Shown piece after piece: positions 10,524-19,827 of a stretch of DNA of 64,000 nt (its first letter is position 1; every line of letters begins with the position of its first letter). Source of the stretch: Saprospiraceae bacterium (GTDB lineage Bacteria; Bacteroidota; Bacteroidia; Chitinophagales; Saprospiraceae); assembly GCA_016711125.1 (NCBI GenBank), contig JADJTQ010000009.1:222001-286000 (forward strand), written 5' to 3'. The translations under genes and the position numbers were made by a program. The notes under the pieces are model-generated. The model was given only the letters and a program-made list of their open reading frames with translations, searched no databases and had not been told where the DNA came from.

Positions 10524-11914
10524 TCAAGTCATTAAACCCGAGACCCACAAAATCCAGGGTGTTGCCAAAAGAAAAATAATTAAATTAATTAGAGTCACCA
10601 ACCCACCAGCACGATATACTTCTCCCGGAAGTAGGTAGCCACTACCGACGAAAATTACATTGCCGCTTGATGCTTGTGGTGTGATCACCGAAAAGTAATT
10701 AGTTGCAAATGCCAACATGAATGCCATTAATGCTGCGGGCACTCCAGCCTGAATTGCTACCTCAAGAAAAACCGCAAACAAGGCTAATAATTGCGCGGTC
10801 TGACTTACAAAAAAACAATGGATTGCAACATATAATATCGTAAGCATCAGATAAGCGGTGAGCCAGTTTAAATCAGTCAGAAGTCCACTAATTTGAAGGC
10901 CCAAAGTGTGCATAAAACCAAGATCATTTAATTGACTACTCAACATATAAAGGATCGAAAACCAAATATAGGTCTCCAACGCATCACCTCCTTCTTCCCT
11001 TAAATACTCAAGCCGGTATACACCTGTCAGGATTAACATAGCTAAACCCAATACTCCCACAATGGCCGTATTGATATTAAAGAGGCCTGCTACTCCCCAC
11101 AAGATGATCATGCCAATAAAGACGGTTAAGGTGATCCACTCTTTCTTGCTCATGGGGCCCATTTGCTCCAGGACTTTGTGAGCAGACTGCATCGCTTCCG
11201 GAGTTTCTGAGTCGGAGGAAAGAAAATATACAGTGCATAAGGTAAAATAACAAGGGCAATGATGCAGGGTAATGACGCTGCTAAAAACCAGCTTCCAAAG
11301 GTCATATGTACCCCAAATTGACGAGCAATTTCTACACAGATCAGATTGCCAGCCATCGCAGTCATCCATAATGCTGATGATATAGTAAGGCTGGTAATAC
11401 CGCACATCATCAGATAGCTACCCGTCGTTTTACGCGAGGCAGGATTTGGCTGTGAGCCTGTGTCGAGTGCCAATGCATTGACAATAGGAAACAGGATGCC
11501 GGATCGGGCGGTATTACTGGGAATGGCAGGTGCGATAAGAGTGTCGGTTACGGCGATGCAATAGGCAAGCCGCAGAGTGTTTTTGCCAAAACGCCGGATC
11601 AATAGCATGGCCACCCGTCGACCCAAACCCGACTTAATCACTCCTTTAGCTACCAGGAATGCGGATAATATAAGGAGCATAAAACTTTCTGAGAACCCTG
11701 AAAAGGCCTTTTCGACATTGAGTGTACCGGTGAGCACAACCAGGACCAGGGCAAAAAGAGCTGCCAGGAAAATTGGAAATGCATTGATGAGTACTGCCAG
11801 GATAGTGCTAAAGAATACGGCGAAAAGATGCCATGATTGCATGCTGATATCCCAGGGTGGCTGCATAAACCATATGATAATACCCACCAATACAACCAGA
11901 ATTTTTTTAATCAT
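10524..11914 (-). CDS. SLC13/DASS di- or tricarboxylate transporter, frameshifted
   Basis: Two overlapping frames make one membrane protein of about 463 residues with roughly 12 hydrophobic helices. The N-terminal half has the SLC13 signature region SNTARSGILFPIVNAL. The C-terminal half has SSQLNDLGF and VITPQASSGNVIFVGSGYL, as in the plastid 2-oxoglutarate/malate translocator branch (DiT1/SodiT1). The shift is near 11213-11217, where one extra base joins FFPP to DSETPEAM. The start overlaps the stop of the upstream enolase-family gene by four bases (ATGA), so the two are translationally coupled. A hydroxy-acid such as tartrate is the natural guess for its substrate given that partner. It is located in the inner membrane. 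Confidence 0.87.
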
Positions 11915-13067
11915 TCCGGAAATACATTGATCAATTCCTTTTTCAATTCAATACCAATTCCGGGTGCATCTGGCAACCGGACTTTTCCATTTTGGACTGG
12001 TATATTGTCAGCGAAACCACCGAATGGATGAAATACATGTGGATACGATTCATTGCCACCCAGGCCAAGGCCTGCCGCAATATGTAAGGCAAATTGATGG
12101 CCACCATGAGGGATGCATCGTTTTTTTGACCATTGATATCCGGATAACATCTCGAGCGTCCTTAAATATTCAGTAAGCCCATAACTCAAAGCCGGATCAA
12201 ATTGGAGATAATCGCGGTCTTTTAACATGCCCCCATAGCGAATCAGATTGCGCGAGTCTTGCATCGAAAATAGATTCTCGCCAGTGGCAATCGGTGTGCT
12301 ACTTGCTTCGCATACTCTGGCATTCAGCTCAAAGTCCAGCGGATCACCCGGTTCTTCATACCATTTTAAGTCGTATGGAGCTAAAGCATATGCATATTTT
12401 AGCGCATCATTTAGATCAAATCGGCCATTGGCATCCACTGCCAGATGCTCACCGTCCATTACTAATTTGAGCACTGCTTCGATCCGCCCCAAGTCTTCAG
12501 TTAATGGTGCTCCTCCAATTTTTATTTTAACTGTATCATACCCCAGATCAAGATAGCTCGACATTTCGTCACGGGTTGTTCAATATCTTTTCCCGGGTAG
12601 TAGTATCCGGCGGCCGCATACACGTAGACCTCGTCACTACTTACTCCATGATTGATTCGATCAGCCAGGACTGCATAGAGTGGGCGGTCTTCGATCTTGG
12701 CTACCAGATCCCAAAGCGCCATGTCCAGCACCCCAACCGCTACCGAACGCTCCCCATGGCCCCCTGGTTTTTCATTTCGCATCATGATTTGCCAGGCTTT
12801 TGAAGGATCAAAATTTTGACCGTTTTCTTCCAGTAGATCCGATTCTTTGGCTTCAAGCAGCCGGGGGATAAAACGGGTTTTCAACATCCCATCCTGGGAA
12901 TAACGTCCATTAGAATTAAAACCATAGCCCGTCAATGGCTTACCATTTCGCAATACATCCGACACAATACTTACCACTGACACATCCATTTTTGAAAAAT
13001 CAATGTAGGCATTGCGAATGGCCGAGGCGATCGGTACCGTTTTGTGGAGAATTGCTTTTATTTTCAT
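11911..13067 (-). CDS. Enolase-superfamily dehydratase, D-tartrate-dehydratase-like, frameshifted
   Basis: About 385 residues over two frames. The first frame holds the capping domain (GYGFNSNGRY, DMALWDLVAKIEDRPLY). The second holds the barrel: VKIKIGG (KxK bases), VDANGRFD (metal Asp), WYEEPGDPLD (metal Glu), TGENLFS (third metal ligand) and IPHGGHQFALH (catalytic His). The segment HVFHPFGGFADN near the C-terminus is characteristic of D-tartrate dehydratase relatives in the mandelate racemase subgroup. The frame change is near 12573, in a GGG run; one added base gives a continuous IEQ-x-RDEMSSYLDLGY. It is coupled to the downstream SLC13 transporter, which suggests uptake and dehydration of a hydroxy-diacid. 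The exact substrate is not provable from sequence. Confidence 0.85.
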
Positions 13068-13206
13068 GAATGATCAAATCTCGCAAAAAATACCTGGTTG
13101 TCGATGTATGCCGAAATAATTGCAATAAGTCAGAAGCAATTACTTTACAATATCATTGGTGGATGAGATCAGTGGACGTGTCCCCAAACTTGCTTTTACA
13201 AAACGC

Positions 13207-14122
13207 CTATTTTTTTTCTAAATCATTTAAATACGGAATGGAGGTCTGCGCTCCTTTTTTGCAAACAGAGGTAGTCGCAGCTCTTATAGCAAGTTTGATG
13301 GCCGATTCAATTTGATTACCGGTGGCCAATCCGGCGGCCAAATATCCATTAAATACATCACCAGCAGCAGTGGTGTCGACCGCATTAACTTTGTTGGTGG
13401 GAAGGAAAGCATTTGTACCATTTTTTGAAAGATAAAAGACACCTTGACTGCCAAGAGTGATGATGACGCACTCGTTTACTTTTTTCAGTAAATGAACGGC
13501 GGCGTTTTTTATGTTTGCTTCGTTGTCCGGATTAATGCCAGTCAGTACAAAGGTCTCCGACTCGTTAGGTGTGATTATATCTACGGTCTTTAAAATTTCG
13601 TCAGATAATTCTTGGGCGGGGCAGGGTTTAAAATAGTTTCCTCCATTTTCATGAGCTATTTGCAATGAGTGCTTCACCGTTTGTATTGGGATTTCGAGTT
13701 GAATCAGTACCATATCAGCACTTAGCGATTTCTTGTCTGATACTTGCAATCTCCTGAATGGAAAGGCTGCCATTGGCACCGGGAGCTACCACAATCGAAT
13801 TTTGTCCGGATGTCTCATCTACAATAATCACCGCTATACCAGAGGGTTTGTCACGATCTACAAAAATATGCTCCGTGTTTATTTGATCTCTTTTATACCC
13901 TTCGATGGCCTGACGACCAAAATCATCATTACCGGTTTTTGTGATAAAAGTGACATCACTTCCGGCCCTCGCCGCGGCAACCGCCTGGTTGGCCCCTTTA
14001 CCTCCGGCGATGATCGAAAACTCATTGCCCATAATCGTCTCACCTGGTAAGGGTATTTTACCTGCGGTCACTACCATATCGGTGTTGCTACTTCCTATCA
14101 CTATCACTTTATTCATATACAA
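13207..14122 (-). CDS. rbsK: Ribokinase (PfkB family), frameshifted
   Basis: About 300 residues over two frames. The N-terminal frame has IGSSNTDMVV, the PfkB signature 1 AGGKGANQAVAAARAG and the GxNG-type GANGSLS. The C-terminal frame has ITPNESE, ITLGSQGVFYL and signature 2 VNAVDTTAAGDVFNGYLAAG, which contains the catalytic Asp of DTTAAGD. The frame change is near 13719-13727. A local patch (GGNYFKPCPAQ where the family has ILNPAPAQ) suggests further compensating base losses about 100 bp downstream. It would phosphorylate ribose or a related pentose. Immediately upstream on the same strand is a GRP-family sugar transporter, a logical partner. The 252-bp gap between them contains a dispersed repeat. 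Confidence 0.88.
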
Positions 14123-14192
14123 TCTCTTTTTATGATTTCTAATACATCTTTTAATTTAACGCCAATTATTAGATACTTTTTTTATGGTGATT

Positions 14193-14282
14193 ACTGAAAT
14201 ATTGGAGGGTGTCGAATAGTAAGAGAGACAGAGCAGGTTCGGCAGAGGAGCTCACCCTGACTTTTATATTCTGCGACTTCTA
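14193..14282. repeat. Dispersed repeat R2, copy B
   Basis: Second copy of the element at 6287-6388, in the same orientation. Conserved blocks are CTGAAATATTGGAG, GTGTCGAATAG, GTTCGGCAG, CTCACCCTGACT and TATATTCTGCGACTTCTA. It sits between the transporter and ribokinase genes. Nothing else is visible in the gap. Confidence 0.65.
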
Positions 14283-14374
14283 AGACCGAACAATTCAATA
14301 ATTATTTGAAAATATACCCAAATGATTACCCACAAACCTTTTTCATTAAATAATCCAGGATGATTCCTTACATT

Positions 14375-15372
14375 TTAGATGATCCTGGCAAGAATAATTA
14401 ATGCTAATCCTATGGCAAAACTTAAAACATGAAGGTCAACAGCCGGTTGGTGCCGGAGGGAGCACCTTTGAATTCCTTCCAGACAAAAACTCCCCAGATT
14501 GCAGCAATCATCGTGGCACCTTGTCCCAAACCATACGAGATCGCAAAGCCAGCTTTTTCGGAGGCGATTAGCGAGAGACTCATACCAATGCACCAAATAA
14601 TGCCACCGAGCAGGCCAATTAAATGAAGTCGGGGGTTACCTAGTCGGAAATAATCAAGGTAGGTAGATTTAATGCCGTTGATCGGCCAAAACATAAAGTA
14701 GGTGTTAAAAATAAAACTGGATAGGAAAACTCCAATGGAAAAAATAAATACAGCCGAGTAGGGAGTCAGCAGTCCTGGGGTCGTATTCATAAAGTCACTT
14801 GACATCGAGGCCGCCACAAAACGAAAAAAGAAGCCCATTAAAATACCAGCTGCCATCGATATCATAATACCTTTGGTAGAAGCTGAGCCCTTGGTGATTT
14901 TTTTATAAGCCATAGCATCCAGGACAATAGCTACAGAGACAAGGCCTACACCGGTAAATAGAAGTAGCGGATTGCCCAGAGGGCTAGCCAGATAATTGAC
15001 GATAACTCCCAGTACGAGGGCAATGCCGATACCTATTGGAAACGCAATCGCCATCCCGGCAATGTCAATCGCAGCTACTAACAGTAGGTTGGCAATGTTA
15101 AATATAATGCCACCAATAAATGCAGATTTGAGTGCCCCACCCGAAGCCTGAGTTAAGTTTGGCCAAAAGGCCTGACCAGATTCACCGGAGCTGCCCAGTG
15201 TGAATCCAAAAATTAGAGTCAGCACAATTAATCCTAAGGCATAGTCCCAATAAAAAAGAGGAAAACTCCAATCTTTTGAAGCTAGTTTTTGAGTGTTTGC
15301 CCACGAGCCCCAGCATAACATAGTAACAAAACAAAGAATTACCGCCAAGAAGTAGGAATCAACGATATACAT
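14375..15372 (-). CDS. GRP/RhaT-type sugar transporter, frameshift near C-terminus
   Basis: About 331 residues and ten hydrophobic helices. MLCWGSWANTQKLASKDW near the start, IDIAGMAIAFPIGIGIALV, and KAGFAISYGLGQGATMIAAIWGVFVWKEFKGA near the end are features of the glucose/ribose porter (GRP) and RhaT branch of the DMT superfamily. The main frame stops after RLLTFMF; an extra base in the A run at 14424-14427 continues into SFAIGLALIILARII, the usual last helix. It probably imports a sugar such as ribose with protons, because ribokinase follows on the same strand. It is located in the inner membrane. Substrate identity is inferred from context only. Confidence 0.85.
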
Positions 15373-15442
15373 GACACAAACATTTGTGTGTAATTAATCA
15401 ATTGATGTCGAATATCCAAACCGCTCTCTGGATATTAAGTGT

Positions 15443-15464
15443 CCAAGGGGTCATGCCCCCTTGG
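15443..15464. terminator. Stem-loop, possible terminator of the flavin oxidase gene
   Basis: CCAAGGGG-TCATGC-CCCTTGG style inverted repeat ten bases beyond the stop of the minus-strand gene at 15474. There is no clear T run, so it could instead be one of the GGGG-type dispersed hairpins also seen at 27.2-27.6 kb. Confidence 0.4.
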
Positions 15465-15473
15465 AGGAATTTG

Positions 15474-16124
15474 TCAGGACCCCTTTGCCGATTTCAATAA
15501 GTGCTTGGGCAACGGAACTTTCTTGCCATGCTCATCTGGTACCGGCGCTTGCCTAATTGGTTTAATGGAGATCACCCCGGTCCAGATCGGTAAATCCATT
15601 TCAGATTCTTCATGGCCTGGAGCTCCCTGCCGCATTTTGGCGGAAGCCTCCGTTAAAGCAAAGCGGACCGCCGTTGTTTTATCCATCTCTTTTTTACTCA
15701 TGGGTTTCAAATAATCCCAGCTGTCCGGCACCATTTTTTCAGTAAGAGCTTTGAAGGCCTGATATTTTAATTCCTGGTCTTCGACGATCTCACCCTTAGC
15801 AAATATGACTACCGACCGGTAGTTAATCGAATGATGAAAAGCGGTTTTTGCCACTACGATTTCATCCGCGAGCATCACCGATATGCAAGCCGGGTGACCT
15901 TCTGACAGAATACGGACAAAGTGCGAGCCAACAGAACCATGTAAATAGATATGATCCCCTACACGGATGTACGATTGTGGAATGCTGAAAGGTTGATTGT
16001 CCTCCGCATAACTAACCGTACAAAATAGAGCTTCATCGAGAATAGCATAAATCTGTTCCTGATCGTAATGAGCCCTTTGGTTGGCATAACGACTGGGTGT
16101 CGTCCGTGGTGTTTTGTGAAGCAT
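15474..16124 (-). CDS. Pyridoxamine 5'-phosphate oxidase-related flavin protein
   Basis: 216 residues. FCTVSYAEDNQPFSIPQSYI and YLHGSVGSHFVRILSEGHPACISVMLADEIVVAK fit the split-barrel FMN-binding fold of PNPOx-like proteins (Pyridox_ox_2, related to NimA). HHSINYRSVVIFAKGEIVED is a conserved strand pair of that group. It is transcribed divergently from a MocR/PdxR-type regulator with 78 bp between the genes. That arrangement is common for this family and implies direct control by the regulator. The likely role is B6-vitamer or flavin-dependent redox chemistry; the exact reaction is not evident. A stem-loop follows the stop. Length and motifs look complete. Confidence 0.88.
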   Translation of the reverse strand: MLHKTPRTTPSRYANQRAHYDQEQIYAILDEALFCTVSYAEDNQPFSIPQSYIRVGDHIYLHGSVGSHFVRILSEGHPACISVMLADEIVVAKTAFHHSINYRSVVIFAKGEIVEDQELKYQAFKALTEKMVPDSWDYLKPMSKKEMDKTTAVRFALTEASAKMRQGAPGHEESEMDLPIWTGVISIKPIRQAPVPDEHGKKVPLPKHLLKSAKGS

Positions 16125-16172
16125 ACTATTTTTTTTATAAGATAAATGTAGGATATTGCCGGATGGTATGGA

Positions 16173-16202
16173 TAGTCCACTTTCTATAAAATAAGTAGTC
16201 CA
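16173..16202. promoter_or_regulatory. Direct-repeat operator between the divergent pdxR-type genes
   Basis: Two copies of TAGTCCA (16173-16179 and 16196-16202) spaced 23 bp. Read on the minus strand they are TGGACTA, and the first is part of AAAGTGGACTA. PdxR/MocR regulators are known to bind direct repeats of AAAGTGG-type sequence, so this is a strong candidate operator. The second copy abuts the regulator's GTG start, which suggests autoregulation. Confidence 0.65.
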
Positions 16203-17645
16203 GTGATTTTAGAGTTGATTAAAATCGATCGAAATGCAGATAAGCCTATTTTCCGGCAGTTGATCGATCAGATCATTCAACTGGTCCGAGACGGAGTGTT
16301 GCCATCCGGCTTTCAATTGCCGGGGACCCGTCAGCTGTCTCAAAAATTACTCATCCACCGCAAGACAGCTATTGCTGCCATCGATGAATTGGTGGCTCAA
16401 GGCTGGTTAGAGACGATTCCGGGTCGGGGAACTTTTGTAGCTAAAGAAATTGCGGTTATCTATGATCAATTGCCTAAAATAATTGAATGTCCTGTTAATG
16501 ATCAACCAATTATTGTACCCACTTTACTTAACCGGCAGCTCCAGCCTAATTTCCCAAAATATCACCTGGATGATGGTTTACCTGACCCCAGATTGGCACC
16601 GGTAGATGAATTGACCCGTGCTTATAAAAATGCTCTTACTAAGGGATGGAGGTATCCGAAATACACTTATGGTGATCCGAAAGGTCAATTGTTGTTACGG
16701 GATTATCTCAAAGATTATTTAGCTAAAACCCGTGGCATGCATGTCGATCGGGAGCAAATTCTGATTACCCGGGGAGTGACTCAAGCCCTATATTTAACCA
16801 TCAAGGCCTTTATTCAGAAGGGAGACCAGGTAGCTGTGGGAGCATTGAGCTGGGAATCTGCCAATGTTAATTTTCTTTACCATGGAGCCAAGCTAATTAA
16901 AATTAGGGTCGATTCAGAGGGCTTGGATGTAGACCATCTTGAGGAAGTGTGTCAGCAATCTGTGCCCAAGATGGTTTATGTCACTCCGCATCAGCAGTAT
17001 CCCACCACTGTGATCATGCCAGCATACCGCCGGGTAAAGATCTTACAACTGGCTAACAAATATGGGTTTTTTGTCTTTGAGGACGACTATGACTACGATT
17101 TTCATTATACACGGCACCCAATTATGCCCCTTACTTCTGCAGATAATGGGGGCCGGGTCTTTTACACCGGGTCATTTACTAAGGCCATTTCACCGGTGTT
17201 TCGGGTAGGCTACCTGGTAGCAACAATCGAGCAGGTCGATTTTCTGGCTAAACTCAGACGACTGGTTGATCGTCAAGGGGATGCCATATTGGAGTTGGTC
17301 ATTGCTGAATTGTTGAAAACGGACGTCATTCAAAGGTATTTGCGAAGGAACCGGAAGATCTACCAGGAGAGACGGGATTATTTTGGACATCTATTACAAG
17401 CAAACTTTGCTGATGTCCTGGAATTTACCATTCCAGAAGGAGGCATGTCCGTATGGACGAAGTTTCCTTCTGAAGTATCACTACCCAAGTTGGCCAGGAA
17501 GGCACTAAATCATGACCTGTATTTCTATAATGGAGCTTCCTTTAAGTCAGATGATCCTCAACTCAATGCCACCAGACTCGGCTTTGCTTCTTCTACGCAT
17601 GAAGAACTGGAAATCGCCTTAAAGATTTTGAAAAGACTACTCTGA
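16203..17645 (+). CDS. MocR/PdxR-type regulator (GntR wHTH fused to aminotransferase)
   Basis: 480 residues starting at a GTG; no ATG alternative is nearby. Residues about 10-75 are a GntR winged helix (PIFRQLIDQIIQLVRDG, LPGTRQLSQKLLIHRKTAIAAIDELVAQGWLETIPGRGTFV). The rest is a fold-type I aminotransferase: ITRGVTQALYLTIKAF, FEDDYDYDFHY, and the PLP-binding Lys in GSFTKAISPVFRVGYLV. Full-length MocR architecture. It is divergent from a PNPOx-like flavoprotein, with AAAGTGG-type direct repeats between them. It is therefore a PLP-sensing transcription factor probably controlling its neighbour and itself. Whether it controls B6 or another amine pathway cannot be read from sequence. Confidence 0.92.
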   Translation: MILELIKIDRNADKPIFRQLIDQIIQLVRDGVLPSGFQLPGTRQLSQKLLIHRKTAIAAIDELVAQGWLETIPGRGTFVAKEIAVIYDQLPKIIECPVNDQPIIVPTLLNRQLQPNFPKYHLDDGLPDPRLAPVDELTRAYKNALTKGWRYPKYTYGDPKGQLLLRDYLKDYLAKTRGMHVDREQILITRGVTQALYLTIKAFIQKGDQVAVGALSWESANVNFLYHGAKLIKIRVDSEGLDVDHLEEVCQQSVPKMVYVTPHQQYPTTVIMPAYRRVKILQLANKYGFFVFEDDYDYDFHYTRHPIMPLTSADNGGRVFYTGSFTKAISPVFRVGYLVATIEQVDFLAKLRRLVDRQGDAILELVIAELLKTDVIQRYLRRNRKIYQERRDYFGHLLQANFADVLEFTIPEGGMSVWTKFPSEVSLPKLARKALNHDLYFYNGASFKSDDPQLNATRLGFASSTHEELEIALKILKRLL

Positions 17646-17681
17646 AATAAATAAAATTGGTTCATTTAGGTGATATTTACT

Positions 17682-17697
17682 TAAGTGCATGCACTTA
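17682..17697. promoter_or_regulatory. Perfect 16-bp palindrome upstream of the ECF sigma gene
   Basis: TAAGTGCATGCACTTA, 24 bp before the sigma factor start. Its size and symmetry suit a dimeric winged-helix repressor such as a MarR-type protein. No such regulator gene is in the window, so the binder is unknown. Confidence 0.55.
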
Positions 17698-17721
17698 GAT
17701 TAATAATCGACATAAACCGAC

Positions 17722-18291
17722 ATGATGAATATGGAACAAATTGTAGAATCAAATATTTCGATTGGAAGCCGGCTATTCGATGATGAAGAAATTGTCAAAA
17801 TTTATGAAATTGTCTTTCCATCGATAGCGACCTTAATAAACCGGCTAGGAGGATCACTGGAAGATGCCAAAGATTTGTTTCACGATGCACTGATCATCTT
17901 TTACGAACGGCAGGATGAAGAATGCGCAAAAATGATCTGGTCCAGGGAGGCTTATATTATTGGGATCGTTAAAAAATTATGGATTCGAAAATTTAATAAG
18001 AATCGGGTGAATTGTTCGCTCGATGAGGCGGAACACAAGATTGAAATACCGGATGATTTTTCTCCATCAGTTAATGATCGGCGATTGCTGCGATTTTTAG
18101 AAAAGGCAGGTAAAAGATGTCTTGTGCTGCTGCACACTTTCTATTATTCAATGATACCTGTTAAAGAAATTGCTGAGAGATTAGGATATGCCAATGAACA
18201 CTCAGTGAGTGTGCAAAAATATAAATGCCTGGATAAGCTGAAGAAAATAGTCAATCAGAAATCAATCGAATATGAAGATTTTATGGAATAG
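17722..18291 (+). CDS. RNA polymerase sigma factor, ECF type
   Basis: 189 residues. Region 2 is visible as IYEIVFPSIATLINRLGGSLEDAKDLFHDALIIFYER (residues about 27-65), the Bacteroidota variant of the sigma-70 region 2 core-binding helix. Region 4 is the C-terminal helix-turn-helix MIPVKEIAERLGYANEHSVSVQKYKCLDKLKKIV. The alternative second Met (MEQIVES) may be the true start. It overlaps the next small gene by 20 bp and is followed closely by clpP, so the three form one unit. A 16-bp palindrome lies just upstream. Its target promoters are unknown. Confidence 0.88.
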   Translation: MMNMEQIVESNISIGSRLFDDEEIVKIYEIVFPSIATLINRLGGSLEDAKDLFHDALIIFYERQDEECAKMIWSREAYIIGIVKKLWIRKFNKNRVNCSLDEAEHKIEIPDDFSPSVNDRRLLRFLEKAGKRCLVLLHTFYYSMIPVKEIAERLGYANEHSVSVQKYKCLDKLKKIVNQKSIEYEDFME

Positions 18292-18538
18292 AACGTACTG
18301 GATCGAAAAATTCCTACTAACTCCTGGTCGCTTTGGTAAAAATGGTCCTTCTGGTTTACTGAATGTTGTACCAGGGTTGCGTGATGAAATGCACTTGCAA
18401 AAAAAAGTATATGATTTGCTCAAAATGCATCACCGGCAGAAATTGAAAAGGGAATTGTACGAAGTAAGCCGACAAATATTTCATAATCCTGAGTACAAGA
18501 CCTTTCAACAAGAAATTGATCAGATTTTTAAACACTAA
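18272..18538 (+). CDS. Small protein coupled to the ECF sigma factor
   Basis: 88 residues starting inside the sigma gene (20-bp overlap). The C-terminal two-thirds is charged and helical (DEMHLQKKVYDLLKMHHRQKL, then ELYEVSRQIFHNPEYKTFQQEIDQIF). The N-terminus WIEKFLL resembles the opening of short anti-sigma-like partners that follow ECF genes in Bacteroidota. Residues 12-30 (TPGRFGKNGPSGLLNVVP) look unlike the rest, and a neighbouring frame reads NSWSLW there, so a base-call slip may distort this part. The proposal that it modulates the sigma factor rests on position only. Confidence 0.6.
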   Translation: MKILWNRTYWIEKFLLTPGRFGKNGPSGLLNVVPGLRDEMHLQKKVYDLLKMHHRQKLKRELYEVSRQIFHNPEYKTFQQEIDQIFKH

Positions 18539-18544
18539 ACCCAA

Positions 18545-19189
18545 ATGCAAAATAATCTTATCCCAATGGTGATCGACAATTCGAGCACTGGTGAACGAGC
18601 ATTCGATATATATAGTTTATTACTGAAAGAAAGAATTATTTTCTTGGGTGGTCTGGTTACCGAATCTTTGGCCAATGTGGTGGTAGCTCAGCTTTTATAT
18701 CTAAATAGTGTTGACTCGAAAGCAACAATCAATTTGTATATCCACAGTCCTGGAGGAGGAGTATATGCTGGTCTTGCCATCTACGACACCATGAAGATGA
18801 TACATGCACCGGTTGCTACCTATTCGGTTGGATTTACTGGTAGTATGGGTACTTTTTTACTCAGCGCCGGTGCTAAAGGAAACCGGTATGCCTTGCCTCA
18901 TGCCACCATACACATGCACCCTACCGGTGGTGGATCTAAGGGGTATATGGAAGATGTGCGGATTGCCACCCTCGAACAGGAGCGATTACAAACTCAGATC
19001 TTTCATTTGATGGGAAGAAATACAGGTCATACATGGCAGGAGGTTGAAGAATTTTTTCTTCGTGACAAATACCTTAATGCCTTGGAAGCTAAAGCCTATG
19101 GCATTGTGGATGAAGTGGTAGGAGATGCTAGTGAGCTGGTAAAAATTCAAAATTCGCTCCCTTTGGTTCAAATGATGGAAAAGGCATAG
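18545..19189 (+). CDS. clpP: ATP-dependent Clp protease proteolytic subunit
   Basis: 214 residues with the complete ClpP catalytic triad: Ser100 in VGFTGSMGTFLLSAGAKGNR, His125 in ATIHMHPTGGG, and Asp174 in LRDKYLNALEAKAYGIVDEV. INLYIHSPGGGVYAGLAIYD is the conserved oxyanion-hole segment. TGSMG replaces the usual AASMG, and HMHPT replaces MIHQP, so this is a divergent paralogue rather than the housekeeping ClpP. It forms tetradecamers that degrade proteins unfolded by ClpX or ClpA/C; neither ATPase is in the window. It follows an ECF sigma gene and its small partner by 6 bp, which suggests stress-regulated proteolysis, possibly regulated degradation of the small partner. Confidence 0.92.
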   Translation: MQNNLIPMVIDNSSTGERAFDIYSLLLKERIIFLGGLVTESLANVVVAQLLYLNSVDSKATINLYIHSPGGGVYAGLAIYDTMKMIHAPVATYSVGFTGSMGTFLLSAGAKGNRYALPHATIHMHPTGGGSKGYMEDVRIATLEQERLQTQIFHLMGRNTGHTWQEVEEFFLRDKYLNALEAKAYGIVDEVVGDASELVKIQNSLPLVQMMEKA

Positions 19190-19265
19190 AACATCCCTTA
19201 CCAGATCCGGGTTATTGTCCGGACAACTGAGGATAAATTGATAGTTTCGATGGAAAATCCAGACG

Positions 19266-19763
19266 ATGGACCTAGAAATAAGAATGGCCACAGAATCGGA
19301 TGTTCCAGCCATTTTGCCGATCATCAATTATGAAATTGCCAATTCTACAGCAATTTATGATTACGAACCCAGGACATTTGAAATGCAAATGGATTGGTTC
19401 AAGAAGAAAATAGAGGACAAGATGCCAGTAATAATCGGGGTCTCAGAGGCTAAAGTTATCGGTTTCGCTACCTATGGTATTTTCCGGCCCAAAATCGCCT
19501 ACCGCTTTAGCGTAGAACATTCTATTTATCTCGCTCCGGACACCAGGGGCAAAGGAGCAGGCAAACAATTAATGGGAACACTTATCGACAAAGCTCAACA
19601 AGCAGGGTTTCATACGATGATTGCTGGAGTTGATGCATCCAACCAGACCAGTTATTTTTTTCATAAAAAGCTTGGCTTTGTTGAAGTAGCCCGTTTTAAG
19701 GAAGTAGGCTACAAATTTGATAAATGGTTGGACTTGGTATTTATGCAGCTGTTTTTGGATTGA
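19266..19763 (+). CDS. GNAT N-acetyltransferase, phosphinothricin-acetyltransferase-like
   Basis: 165 residues. IRMATESDVPAILPIINYEI at the N-terminus, the acetyl-CoA loop YLAPDTRGKGAGKQLMGTLI (R-x-x-G-x-G/A) near residue 95, and IAGVDASNQTSYFFHKKLGFVEVARFKEVGYKFDKWLD match the PAT/Bar/MnaT branch that acetylates phosphinothricin, methionine sulfoximine or similar amino acids. Cytoplasmic. It starts 76 bp after clpP on the same strand. Substrate is not certain; members of this branch are often broad and detoxifying. Length is normal and no defects were seen. Confidence 0.9.
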   Translation: MDLEIRMATESDVPAILPIINYEIANSTAIYDYEPRTFEMQMDWFKKKIEDKMPVIIGVSEAKVIGFATYGIFRPKIAYRFSVEHSIYLAPDTRGKGAGKQLMGTLIDKAQQAGFHTMIAGVDASNQTSYFFHKKLGFVEVARFKEVGYKFDKWLDLVFMQLFLD

Positions 19764-19827
19764 TTTTGGGACGATTTCCAACCCTACGGTAAGCAAGGAA
19801 TTCATTCTAATAAGTTATTTTTATCAA

